Positions 1-6,980 of a stretch of DNA of 7,414 nt are shown piece after piece. The stretch lies in contig JAADGX010000005.1 in NCBI GenBank assembly GCA_013152135.1, positions 1 through 7,414 of the forward strand. Direction: 5' to 3'. The stretch's first letter is position 1, and every line of letters starts with the position of its first letter. A program made the translations under genes and the position numbers. Under the pieces are notes generated by a model. The model worked only from the letters and a program-made list of their open reading frames with translations, did not search any database and had not been told where the DNA came from. The DNA comes from Chlorobiota bacterium. GTDB lineage: Bacteria > Bacteroidota > Ignavibacteria > SZUA-365 > JAADGX01.

Positions 1-339
1 GCATGGCTAAGTCTCCCGTGGAGACGTGGACGGCCCTAGATGGCACGTTGGTAAGAGGCGCGCGCGCCGTTACGTATCGTGGGAGCAGTGCAAGCATTCT
101 ACGCCGTGGGAATCATACTTGCATCGGCATTACAAGGAGCAGGAGCAACCATATTCGTCATGTTCACCGAAATATTCCTGAATTGGGGAATTTTCATTCC
201 TCTCGCCTACGTTTTCGGGGTCGTGCTCGACGGCGGCATGGTGGGCGCATGGTTGAGCCTGCCGGTCTACCTCATCCTGTATGCTTCAATCATGGTATGG
301 CGGTTCAAGCGCGGAGCATGGAAACGAGTACGGGTGTAG
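1..339 (+). CDS. MATE-family multidrug/Na+ efflux protein, C-terminal fragment (5' end outside window, probable frameshift)
   Basis: This is the C-terminal end of a MATE family (multi-antimicrobial extrusion) inner-membrane antiporter, a family that exports cationic compounds in exchange for Na+ or H+. The recognisable part is open from 55 to the TAG at 337-339. It reads APLRIVGAVQAFYAVG, then LASALQGAGAT, which matches the conserved MATE segment before the last helices. About three hydrophobic helices follow, and the protein ends in the basic tail WRFKRGAWKRVRV, typical of the family. The same frame has stops at 37-39 and 52-54, so it cannot extend to the window edge as written. The frame starting at base 3 gives WTALDGTLVRGAR up to the GC repeat at 57-68, which could be the preceding residues; a one-base gain or two-base loss in that repeat would join the two. 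The first 50 bases are poorly placed. A GTG at 79 is formally available but would leave an 86-residue fragment. The family call is good; gene integrity is doubtful. Confidence 0.72.
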
Positions 340-346
340 CCGTCGC

Positions 347-2497
347 ATGACACGCATATCAAAAACGGCGTTGCTGGGAGGAGCCGGATTCGGGTTCGGG
401 TTTCTCATCATCTTTCACGTCATCCATAAAGCATACGGCAAGCTTGATCTCTGGGGCCTGGATATCTTCCAGTTCCTTGTCATCCTCTTGACGTTTTCCG
501 GTATCGCGCTTGCAAGCTGGTTGAACGAAAAACGTGAAGAAGAAAACCCTCTTCGACACCTGGGCATCCTACTCGCCGCGGGATTCATCATACTGGTCCT
601 GAGCGGTCTTTTATCCTCTTCATCCACGGGCTCGTTCTATCTCGAAGATGGAATGTGGATACCAACGACGTACAGTTCGTTGTTCATTTCCGTCATCACG
701 GCCTTCCTGGCTGGCATCGGCGCGGTCATCGTTTGCATTCGCATTGGATTTCTCATCTTCATAAAACGAAACCGGAAGACACAGCGACACCTCATCTTCT
801 TCGCTTCCACCCTTGCGGCAAACGTCGCCCTCGCGGGGATTGCCAGCGGTCCGAGCGAGGACGTGTTTTTCGCCGTGTCGCCGTTCTCGGAAATACTCTT
901 CGCCGCAACGGTCATCGCCATCCTTGTCATCTCCTCGCGCATGCCCTGGATCGCATACCTGACGAAACAGGAAAAGCTGCAAGCGCTGCTGCTGTCGTTC
1001 TTCGGCAGTATTTTCTTTACGCTGAACACGGTCTTCGCGATGGAGAGTACGAATCAGCTCTCGCAGTCCCTTGCGTATCTCCATCCAGCTCTTCGTATTT
1101 TCGTCGCCCTTTCCTTCCTGTTGGGAGCCGGTTATCTGACCGTTTGTTTTGCCAGCACGCTCTTCCACCTTCCCACCGCCGAAGCATTCGACCGCAAAAA
1201 GGCGGAACTCTCGACCATGCACAACCTGAGCAAGCTCGTAAAGAACGTCCTGAACCAGGACGAATTGCTGACCACGGCGGCCAGCCTCTCCCGCCAGATT
1301 TGCGAAGCGGATGGGGCATTGATAGAAATAGACACGCACGTTGCGCGCGCGGGAAATGTCGAAAACCCGGCGACCAATTCCAACCATCCCCTGCCACACA
1401 CCGCGTCTTGGTCCGCCGTCTCCGATACAATAAGTAAAGAAGAAATGCAGCGCGTGGTATCGGCCTTATCCGGCACCTACGCCGTACTCCCTTCACCGCA
1501 AAACAAATCCCTGGTTATCCAAAACGTGGGGCGTGACAAGCGGATGGCAGCGCTGCAAAGCGAAAAGTTACCGCTTGGCTCCATCGCAGCATTCCCGCTT
1601 CAAACCCACGACCAGGTTATCGGGCGCCTGTATGCGTTCAAGCGGATGAACTACGGATTCGACCGCGACAACCTGAATTCGCTCTCCGCGTTCGCCGACC
1701 AGATTGCCATCGCGGTGGAAAACCATCGACTGATCAAGGCGCTCATGGAAGGCCAGCGCCTCGAACAAGAGCTGTTGGTGGCCCGACAGATGCAGCAGAA
1801 ACTCCTCCCCTCCACCCTGCCGTCATCACCGGTGTTCGACATGGCGGCTCGTTCCATTCCCGCTCACGAAGTCGGCGGCGATTACTACGACGTTGTCCAG
1901 ATCAATGACGAGATGATCGGGATCACGGTGGGTGACGTTTCGGGAAAGAGCGTTTCAGCCGCGCTCTACATGGCGGAGACCAAGGGCATCTTCCAATCCT
2001 TGACCAAGTTCCTGTCCGACCCCCGGCAGGTGCTTCACCGCATGAACGAAGCCTTGTACGGCACCATCGAGCGGAATTCGTTCGTGAGCCTGTTGTACGC
2101 CATCCTGGACACGCGCAGCGGCGCCGTACAATTCGCGCGCGCCGGGCACTGCCCTCTCCTGTGGATTCACGGCGGGGAGTGGCAATTCCTGCGCCCCAAC
2201 GGCATCGGTCTCGGTCTCGACGGCGGAACGATTTTCGAAGAAACGCTGGCGGTGGAAACCGTCCAGCTGCAACCGGGGGACATTATCATCATGTACACTG
2301 ATGGAGTTTCGGAAGCCCGCAACAACGACGGCGAGGAGTTCGGATACCGTCGCCTGGCGGAAACCGTACTCGACCTTCAGCGGGACAGCGCCGATTTCCT
2401 GTTGGACGGAATCCTGGAGCGCATCCATGATTTTACGAAGTCGGATGTAATTGAGGATGACTTAACTCTTCTTATATTGATATGGAAAGGGAACTGA
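347..2497 (+). CDS. Membrane-bound GAF-PP2C (SpoIIE/RsbU-type) serine phosphatase with multi-helix N-terminal membrane domain
   Basis: Predicted PP2C-type Mn2+/Mg2+ phosphatase that would dephosphorylate a phospho-STAS protein. The length is 716 residues from ATG 347; an in-frame ATG at 281 would add 22 non-hydrophobic residues overlapping the MATE gene and is less likely. Residues 8-270 hold about eight hydrophobic helices (roughly 8-27, 40-58, 71-89, 110-138, 148-165, 181-197, 211-231, 247-270) with no large soluble loop. Residues about 285-460 form a GAF-type sensor domain. A signalling helix at 460-490 contains QMQQKLLPSTLP, the linker usual in RsbU-like phosphatases. The PP2C domain (495-714) keeps the metal-binding acidic motifs GGDYYD (510-515), GDVSGKS (529-535), YTDGVSEA (650-657) and EDDLT (703-707), plus ARAGH (597-601). 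The start lies 7 bases after the MATE stop with only a weak GGGTG upstream, suggesting coupling. The best substrate candidate is the STAS protein encoded next. I do not recognise a named family for the membrane domain. Confidence 0.93.
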   Translation: MTRISKTALLGGAGFGFGFLIIFHVIHKAYGKLDLWGLDIFQFLVILLTFSGIALASWLNEKREEENPLRHLGILLAAGFIILVLSGLLSSSSTGSFYLEDGMWIPTTYSSLFISVITAFLAGIGAVIVCIRIGFLIFIKRNRKTQRHLIFFASTLAANVALAGIASGPSEDVFFAVSPFSEILFAATVIAILVISSRMPWIAYLTKQEKLQALLLSFFGSIFFTLNTVFAMESTNQLSQSLAYLHPALRIFVALSFLLGAGYLTVCFASTLFHLPTAEAFDRKKAELSTMHNLSKLVKNVLNQDELLTTAASLSRQICEADGALIEIDTHVARAGNVENPATNSNHPLPHTASWSAVSDTISKEEMQRVVSALSGTYAVLPSPQNKSLVIQNVGRDKRMAALQSEKLPLGSIAAFPLQTHDQVIGRLYAFKRMNYGFDRDNLNSLSAFADQIAIAVENHRLIKALMEGQRLEQELLVARQMQQKLLPSTLPSSPVFDMAARSIPAHEVGGDYYDVVQINDEMIGITVGDVSGKSVSAALYMAETKGIFQSLTKFLSDPRQVLHRMNEALYGTIERNSFVSLLYAILDTRSGAVQFARAGHCPLLWIHGGEWQFLRPNGIGLGLDGGTIFEETLAVETVQLQPGDIIIMYTDGVSEARNNDGEEFGYRRLAETVLDLQRDSADFLLDGILERIHDFTKSDVIEDDLTLLILIWKGN

Positions 2498-2543
2498 ACA
2501 TGAGAGCAATTATCATCCGTCCTTCAAGAACTCAAAGCTGATC

Positions 2544-2550
2544 AAAGGTG
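2544..2550 (+). promoter_or_regulatory. Ribosome binding site of the STAS gene
   Basis: AAAGGTG lies 5 bases before ATG 2556. It is the clearest SD sequence in the plus-strand operon and fixes the start of the STAS protein. It fits the expectation that the antagonist must be made in at least stoichiometric amounts relative to its kinase. Confidence 0.6.
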
Positions 2551-2555
2551 AATCC

Positions 2556-2909
2556 ATGAGCGAATTTACAATTGATGCCCATGAACATGATCAAATCAGG
2601 ATACTCAACCTGAAGGGATACCTCGACGCCCACACGGCGCCCCAGCTCGAGACGTCGTTTCAGAAGGAACTCGAATCGGGTCATTACAAGCTGGTGATCA
2701 ATTTCCGCGACCTCAACTACATCAGCAGCGCGGGGTTGGGAGTCTTCATGCAATTCATTGAAGAAGTACGAAAACACGAAGGAGACATCAAGCTGGCGAA
2801 CATGTCGAAACGCGTGTACAACGTGTTCGACTTGCTGGGATTTCCCGTTCTCTTCGAAATCTTCGAGGATGAAAAAGAGGCGCTTCTCTCTTTTCAAAAC
2901 AAATCCTGA
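2556..2909 (+). CDS. STAS-domain anti-sigma factor antagonist (RsbV/SpoIIAA-like)
   Basis: Single-domain cytoplasmic STAS protein of 117 residues, the normal length for RsbV/SpoIIAA. In this family the unphosphorylated form binds the partner kinase and frees its target; phosphorylation by the kinase inactivates it and a PP2C phosphatase restores it. The sequence has the N-terminal strand pair ending in LKGYLDAHTAPQL (18-31), the central strand YKLVINFRDLNYISSAGLG (44-62) and a C-terminal helix after VFDLLGFPVLFEIF (90-103). Ser58 in YISSAG aligns with the phosphorylated Ser58 of B. subtilis SpoIIAA, counting from a matching GLG. The residue before it is Ser57 where SpoIIAA and RsbV have Asp, a common variant in the wider family that leaves two adjacent serines. 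It sits 58 bases after one phosphatase gene and 39 bases before the kinase gene, so all are probably co-transcribed. Confidence 0.94.
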   Translation: MSEFTIDAHEHDQIRILNLKGYLDAHTAPQLETSFQKELESGHYKLVINFRDLNYISSAGLGVFMQFIEEVRKHEGDIKLANMSKRVYNVFDLLGFPVLFEIFEDEKEALLSFQNKS

Positions 2910-2948
2910 TTCCTGACGTAGATAAGAGCAAAGGACACAGGTCGCCCC

Positions 2949-3401
2949 GTGGGAAGCAATAAGAAACATACCGCCCGGCAATTGCGCATATTAAGCACGA
3001 CGGAGAACCTCGAGCTTGCACGCCGCTTCGTCGCGGACAGCGCCCGCCAGCACGGATTTGACCAGGACGACATCGACAAGATCACCGTGGCAGTAGATGA
3101 AGCCTGCACCAACATTATCAAGCATGCGTATAAAAAGGCTCCGAACAGGGAAATCGATATTGAAGTCCGTGTTGAAGGGCCCCAACGGTCGCCCAGGAAA
3201 TTCATGGTGATCATCGAAGACCACGGCGCACCGTTCGATCCAACCACGTACCACGCTCCGGATTTGCAAAAGTATTTCAAGGAATATCGCGTTGGCGGAC
3301 TGGGGATTTTCCTGATGAACAAGCTCATGGATGAGGTCGAGTACACTGCCGGACCGGGAAAATCGAACCAGATACGCCTGGTAAAATATCTCCCCTCCTG
3401 A
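2949..3401 (+). CDS. Anti-sigma regulatory factor / serine-protein kinase (RsbW/SpoIIAB-like, HATPase_c_2)
   Basis: Cytoplasmic GHKL-fold ATP-binding protein of 150 residues, the expected size for RsbW/SpoIIAB. Such proteins bind and inhibit a target, classically a sigma factor, and phosphorylate the cognate STAS antagonist. Motifs are in order: N box VAVDEACTNIIKHAY (47-61) with Glu51 and Asn55, which hold water and Mg-ATP in the family; G1 box IIEDHGAPFDP (88-98) with Asp91; and G2 box VGGLGIFLMNKLMDEV (115-130). The C-terminus ends in a final strand, as in other members. The start is GTG 2949; AAGGA at 2931-2935 is 13 bases away and CAGG at 2938-2941 is closer, so initiation may be weak, and no better start keeps the N-terminal strand. 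It follows the STAS gene by 39 bases and precedes a second phosphatase by 29. Its target is not encoded in this window. Confidence 0.93.
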   Translation: MGSNKKHTARQLRILSTTENLELARRFVADSARQHGFDQDDIDKITVAVDEACTNIIKHAYKKAPNREIDIEVRVEGPQRSPRKFMVIIEDHGAPFDPTTYHAPDLQKYFKEYRVGGLGIFLMNKLMDEVEYTAGPGKSNQIRLVKYLPS

Positions 3402-3430
3402 TCGCGTTTTTAAAGACTGAATCAAACTGT

Positions 3431-5170
3431 ATGCCTGGCACGGAATCAGAGCACATTCCCGCGTTGCAACAACTTACCGACACCGATGCCCTGCTGGAAC
3501 TCAGCCGGTTGCTGAATTCCTCCCATGACCTGGAATTCATCCTTGGCAACGCGCTGCTTTCTGCCATGGGCCGGCTCATGGTTTCCAAGGGAATTGTTCT
3601 GGTCAAGAAAGACGAATCGCTCTTCACCATCGAGGCCGTCAAGGGCCTTTCCAGTCAACTGTCCGGAAAATCGTTCCGTATTTCCGCTGACTGGAAACGG
3701 TTCATCGACTGTGCCGACGCGTGCGCTTCCCTGCCGGCGGACGAAAGAACATCTCTTCAACGCCTCTGCGAGGACAACAACCTCGGCGCATTCGTCCCCC
3801 TCGTCCTGGACGATTCCATGGTCGGCATCATCGGCCTGGGGAACCGCTTGATAGGAGAGGGATTTGACACGCCCCAAATAACGCTCCTGGAATCTATTGC
3901 CAGCATTGCCGCCACTGCGGTTCAAAACGCGCTGACGATCGAGAAACTTCGGACGCTCAATCGCGAGCTGGACAGAAAAATACAGGAGATTTCCGCCCTT
4001 TTCGAATTCTCGCACGAAGCAAATTCGACGTTCAGTTCCCGCCACATTCTTCGCATCCTGGGATACACGATCATGGGGCAGTTCCGCACCCGTCGTTACG
4101 CGATTTACCTGCGTTCGAAGAATGGATTCAACATCGCGACACAGTTCGGCGTTGCGGTTGAGGGCGCGGAGTTGCCCGAAAGCGCCGCGCAGCTTTCGCA
4201 GCCTGTCCTGCGAAGCGCCGTTGCGGGCGACATTGCGTCGTGGATGAAAGAGCAAGGATTCCTCCTCGTCTTTCCCCTTGTATCGCACGACGAAGTGCGC
4301 GGTTTGGTCTGCCTGGGAGAACGCGCCGGGGAAGAGGAATACTCGGATACGGACGTTTCCTTCCTTTCCGGTCTTTGCACAGCGGCCGTTTCCGCCCTGG
4401 AAAACTCGCGGCTGTTCAAGGAAACGGTCGAGAAAGAGCGCATGGAACGCGAGCTGAACATCGCCCGGGGGATACAAAAGCAGCTCCTTCCGAAATCACT
4501 GCCGTGTCCGGCAAATTACCTCACGGCGGGCTTGAACGACTCGTCGCTTCAGGTAGGAGGGGATTACTACGACGGGTTGCAGTTATCGGAAACAGAGTAC
4601 TTGTACGCCATCGCCGACGTTTCGGGTAAAGGGGCTCCGGCTTCGATCCTGATGGCCAACGTCCAGGCGGCGCTCAGGACCATCGCTCCCCTCCATCTCG
4701 ACCTCCCGGAGGCTACCGCCCGGATCAACGACGTCATCTTCAGCAACACGGGAGCGGAGATGTTCATCACCTTCTTCTGGGGCGTCTTGAACGCCGAGAC
4801 GAACCGGTTCAGGTACGTGAACGCGGGGCACAACCCCCCCCTGCTTCTCCGGGCTGACGGCTCCATCGAACCGCTGAATAAAGGGGGATTGATTCTCGGC
4901 ATCATGGAATCAAACATGCCGTACGAACAAGGAGAGGTCGAATTGCTTCGGGGAGACACGATCGTCATGTATACCGACGGCGTGAACGAAGCGATGAATA
5001 CTGACGAAGAAGAATTCGGCGTCGAACGATTGGAGCAATTGCTGCGTCACAACCTCGACAACTCTCCCCATTACCTCGTCACAACCATTCGCAACGCCAT
5101 TCACGAATTTTCCGTAAACGCGGGACAATCAGACGATATTACACTGCTGCTCCTGAAACGCACCGCCTGA
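3431..5170 (+). CDS. Soluble GAF-GAF-PP2C (SpoIIE/RsbU-type) serine phosphatase
   Basis: Second PP2C-type phosphatase of the locus, 579 residues, without membrane segments. Residues about 20-168 form a first, rather divergent GAF domain; a helix around 168-195 leads into a second GAF domain (about 190-325). A signalling helix (325-356) has the heptad-like run ETVEKERMERELNIARGIQ and the linker QKQLLPKSLP. The PP2C domain covers about 357-577 with GGDYYD (376-381), ADVSGKG (395-401), NAGHNPP (464-470), YTDGVNEA (514-521) and SDDIT (567-571), so every expected metal-ligand Asp is present. GAF domains in this class bind small molecules or mediate dimerisation; the ligand cannot be predicted. ATG 3431 is the only sensible start; no good SD precedes it (AAAGA lies 14 bases upstream), so translation may be weak or coupled to the kinase gene. 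It probably acts on the same STAS protein as the membrane phosphatase, giving the switch a cytoplasmic input. Confidence 0.94.
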   Translation: MPGTESEHIPALQQLTDTDALLELSRLLNSSHDLEFILGNALLSAMGRLMVSKGIVLVKKDESLFTIEAVKGLSSQLSGKSFRISADWKRFIDCADACASLPADERTSLQRLCEDNNLGAFVPLVLDDSMVGIIGLGNRLIGEGFDTPQITLLESIASIAATAVQNALTIEKLRTLNRELDRKIQEISALFEFSHEANSTFSSRHILRILGYTIMGQFRTRRYAIYLRSKNGFNIATQFGVAVEGAELPESAAQLSQPVLRSAVAGDIASWMKEQGFLLVFPLVSHDEVRGLVCLGERAGEEEYSDTDVSFLSGLCTAAVSALENSRLFKETVEKERMERELNIARGIQKQLLPKSLPCPANYLTAGLNDSSLQVGGDYYDGLQLSETEYLYAIADVSGKGAPASILMANVQAALRTIAPLHLDLPEATARINDVIFSNTGAEMFITFFWGVLNAETNRFRYVNAGHNPPLLLRADGSIEPLNKGGLILGIMESNMPYEQGEVELLRGDTIVMYTDGVNEAMNTDEEEFGVERLEQLLRHNLDNSPHYLVTTIRNAIHEFSVNAGQSDDITLLLLKRTA

Positions 5171-5185
5171 GATCCGACCAACCCG

Positions 5186-6511
5186 TCATCCAGCGGTTAC
5201 TCCTTCCAACCCCGTACCTTCTTTCGCATCGGCCCGTTTCAATAAAATCGCGAACACGAGGCCCAACAGGCCGAGCGAGGCGAACATGACCATGCTGGCG
5301 GTATACGAATGCGTCGCATCGCGGAGAAGACCGTTCAACCAGGGGAAAAGCGCGAGTCCGAGATTCTGGATCGTGGTCATGAGGCCAAACGCGGTACCCA
5401 CGCGATTCTTGTCAACGATGAGCGGAACCGAGGGCCACATGGCGGCGGGAACCAGGACGAAAGCGGCTCCCAGCATGATCATCGGGAGAACCGGGTAGAT
5501 ATCCGTCAGTCCCATGACGAGGTGGCTCGGGATCATTATCAGCGAACCGATGATCATAAGCGTGGCGCGCTTGCCGACCTTGTCCACGAGTTGTCCGGCA
5601 AACGGGGCGAAGATCATCGAGGCGAAAATAATGATGGAGGATATTCCACCCGCGGTGCTGAACATGTGGAAAAAATTGTTGAACACCTGGAAGATGAATC
5701 CGCCGGAGGCCTCGGCTATCCGCGGGATTCCCCACTTGTTCGCGAAGAAATCCGTCGAGAGCGCGGTGAACGGAAAGATGGCGGAATAAAATGTCACGCA
5801 CAGCAGCGTCACGTACCAGAAGCTCGGTTTGAACGCCTTGATGTCGCGTAAGACGATCTTTTCTTCAGCGCCCTCTTCCTTCAGTTGTAATATGCGTTCT
5901 CCCCGGCGATCCATCACGATGTACACGACGTTCGCAAGGAGGGATATACCGCAGAAAATGACCGCCGCCCACAACGCGTAACTGTATCCGCCGAAATGGC
6001 TGGCGATCAATTCGCCGGTATTGAAGCTGAAGAGTGTCCCCAGCCTGCTTACCGTGAGCGCGATACCGAAGGACAGGGCCAGCTCCTTGCCCTTGAACCA
6101 CCGGGCGAGAATGGCGCTCTGCGCAACGATCAGCGGTTCCGATCCCGCCCCGAAGAGAAATCTCCCAACGAACAGGACCGGTATGCTGTGTGCGAAGGCA
6201 ACGACCGCCGCTCCGATCAGCACGAGGATGGAAAACAACATGCTGGCCTTGCGCGTCCCCAGCTTGTCGATCAGCAAACCGCCGATGAAGACCGAAAGGA
6301 TCGCGGCAATACTGTACATGGTGTAGAATGAGCCTACCGTTTCGCGCTGCGCACCCAGCTCCTCGATCAGGCGCGGGGCAATAGCCCCGATGATGTCATA
6401 GGCGAAGTAACTGCCGAAGGAGAGAAGACTGACAAACAGGAGGACGGTAAAACGATACGGCCGGCGCGCGGGATGGAACCAGCCCTCTTCGGATATTGCA
6501 ACAGTGGTCAT
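5186..6511 (-). CDS. Major facilitator superfamily transporter, MFSD1-like (putative dipeptide transporter)
   Basis: Inner-membrane MFS carrier of 441 residues with about 12 hydrophobic helices in two halves separated by a charged loop (200-228). MFS motif A is present in both halves: GLLIDKLGTRKAS (78-90) and GQLVDKVGKRA (306-316). The segment GRFLFGAGSEPLIVAQ (116-131) followed by RWFKGKELALSFG (137-149) and SRLG (155-158) closely resembles, from memory, the corresponding part of vertebrate MFSD1, including the Glu in GSE and the Arg in SRLG; that family transports dipeptides. The substrate is therefore suggested, not shown. ATG 6511 is preferred to an in-frame ATG at 6553: it lies 5 bases after the PqqD-like stop and the hydrophobic region begins 20 residues in, whereas 6553 would overlap the upstream gene by 37 bases. 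The SD is weak (AGAG). It is last in the minus-strand gene run and converges with the phosphatase gene. Confidence 0.9.
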   Translation of the reverse strand: MTTVAISEEGWFHPARRPYRFTVLLFVSLLSFGSYFAYDIIGAIAPRLIEELGAQRETVGSFYTMYSIAAILSVFIGGLLIDKLGTRKASMLFSILVLIGAAVVAFAHSIPVLFVGRFLFGAGSEPLIVAQSAILARWFKGKELALSFGIALTVSRLGTLFSFNTGELIASHFGGYSYALWAAVIFCGISLLANVVYIVMDRRGERILQLKEEGAEEKIVLRDIKAFKPSFWYVTLLCVTFYSAIFPFTALSTDFFANKWGIPRIAEASGGFIFQVFNNFFHMFSTAGGISSIIIFASMIFAPFAGQLVDKVGKRATLMIIGSLIMIPSHLVMGLTDIYPVLPMIMLGAAFVLVPAAMWPSVPLIVDKNRVGTAFGLMTTIQNLGLALFPWLNGLLRDATHSYTASMVMFASLGLLGLVFAILLKRADAKEGTGLEGVTAG

Positions 6512-6516
6512 GAAAT

Positions 6517-6918
6517 CTACTCTGTTCCGATTTTGTCCGTTGGAGACGCGCATTCGACCGGAACCTGGTCGGGAAGGCGCAAATCAAGAAATCCTCTTTG
6601 GTATAGCTGCCGGAGAAATGTACCAACACGGGTGCAGGTTTCGTTCTGGTCGAGGTCATACCGGTCGGCAATCTTACGGGCAATCTCCAGGGCCCGGGTT
6701 CGTCCATCGCAGGACAACCACGTCGTGGAGCCCATATCGTCCAGCTTGACTTTTATAAAAGGATCCTTCTTCCGGGGAACGAAGTTCTTCTGCATCCAGG
6801 ACACAAAAAACCGCGGCATGAGGACCGTTACGGTTTCATCCTCCACGGTATGTTCCAGCTTCCGCACGGGGATGAGTTCCAGGATATTCGTTTTCGAGTT
6901 GATTTTTCGTCGAATCAT
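6517..6918 (-). CDS. PqqD-family protein (peptide-binding, RRE-like fold)
   Basis: Small soluble protein of 133 residues. PqqD proteins bind the leader of a precursor peptide and present it to a modifying enzyme; the same winged-helix fold is the RiPP recognition element (RRE). Residues about 14-113 match the family pattern: IPVRK near the start, LMPRF (33-37), FVPRKKDP (46-53), IKVKLDDMGSTTWLSCDG (55-72), a helix EIARKIADRY (78-87) and FLRQLYQRGFLDL (101-113). The last 20 residues are an unmatched tail, and the protein is longer than PqqD proper (about 90). ATG 6918 is forced because a TGA lies two codons upstream in frame. No SD is visible, but the start overlaps the stop of a short upstream frame by ATGA. 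No radical SAM enzyme or PQQ gene is nearby, so PQQ synthesis is unlikely. Placed between an OPT transporter and an MFSD1-like carrier, a role in peptide transport or sensing is an inference. Confidence 0.83.
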   Translation of the reverse strand: MIRRKINSKTNILELIPVRKLEHTVEDETVTVLMPRFFVSWMQKNFVPRKKDPFIKVKLDDMGSTTWLSCDGRTRALEIARKIADRYDLDQNETCTRVGTFLRQLYQRGFLDLRLPDQVPVECASPTDKIGTE

Positions 6919-6980
6919 AGTTCACTGAATTGATAAAAAATCATCGGGTCCCCATCGACCGGGGACCCGATAGAGTGCAT
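6915..6980 (-). CDS. Possible 21-codon leader peptide overlapping the terminator and coupled to the PqqD-like gene
   Basis: A short frame begins ATG 6980 with GGAGG at 6989-6985, 4 bases upstream, just after the OPT stop codon. It encodes 21 residues starting MHSIGSPVDGDP and ending YQFSEL. Its TGA overlaps the PqqD-like ATG as ATGA (6915-6918), a classic arrangement for translational coupling, and the PqqD-like gene has no SD of its own. The frame passes straight through the 11-bp terminator hairpin, so a translating ribosome could disturb the hairpin. No known family is recognisable at this length. The alternative is chance: the hairpin alone may be what is selected, and 4-base SD spacing is shorter than usual. 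Confidence 0.35.
   Translation of the reverse strand: MHSIGSPVDGDPMIFYQFSEL
6935..6971 (-). terminator. Rho-independent terminator after the OPT transporter gene
   Basis: ATCGGGTCCCC and GGGGACCCGAT form a perfect 11-bp GC-rich inverted repeat (6943-6953 with 6961-6971) around a 7-base loop. Read on the minus strand, the stem is followed after two bases by six T residues (6940-6935), the layout of an intrinsic terminator. It lies 23 bases past the OPT stop and its T-run ends only 16 bases before the PqqD-like start, so it also sits in that gene's leader. On the plus strand no T-run follows the stem. Confidence 0.88.

Noticed and set aside
281..346. Upstream ATG giving the first phosphatase 22 extra residues
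   Set aside because: The extension overlaps the MATE C-terminus, is not hydrophobic and has no better SD. ATG 347 places the first helix near the N-terminus as expected.
620..1399. 259-codon minus-strand frame and a 260-codon plus-strand frame (655-1437)
   Set aside because: Both overlap the membrane and GAF part of the first phosphatase. Their translations are Arg-, Glu- or His-rich and lack domain signs.
1955..2428. 157-codon minus-strand frame
   Set aside because: Antisense to the PP2C domain of the first phosphatase; no recognisable motif.
2532..3425. Minus-strand frames opposite the STAS and kinase genes
   Set aside because: The plus-strand genes have full family motifs and normal lengths; the opposite frames are shadows.
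3446..4477. 343-codon open frame on the minus strand
   Set aside because: It lies wholly antisense to the GAF-GAF-PP2C gene, whose motifs and domain order are clear. Its translation is highly charged and matches no family I know; it is a codon-bias shadow.
1830..5160. The two PP2C regions as a DNA repeat
   Set aside because: Similarity is at the protein-motif level (GGDYYD, DVSGK, TDGV); the DNA differs throughout, so this reflects family membership or an old duplication, not a recent repeat.
6512..6553. Upstream ATG of the MFS gene (14 extra residues)
   Set aside because: It would overlap the PqqD-like gene by 37 bases; ATG 6511 gives a tight 5-base gap and a normal N-terminus.
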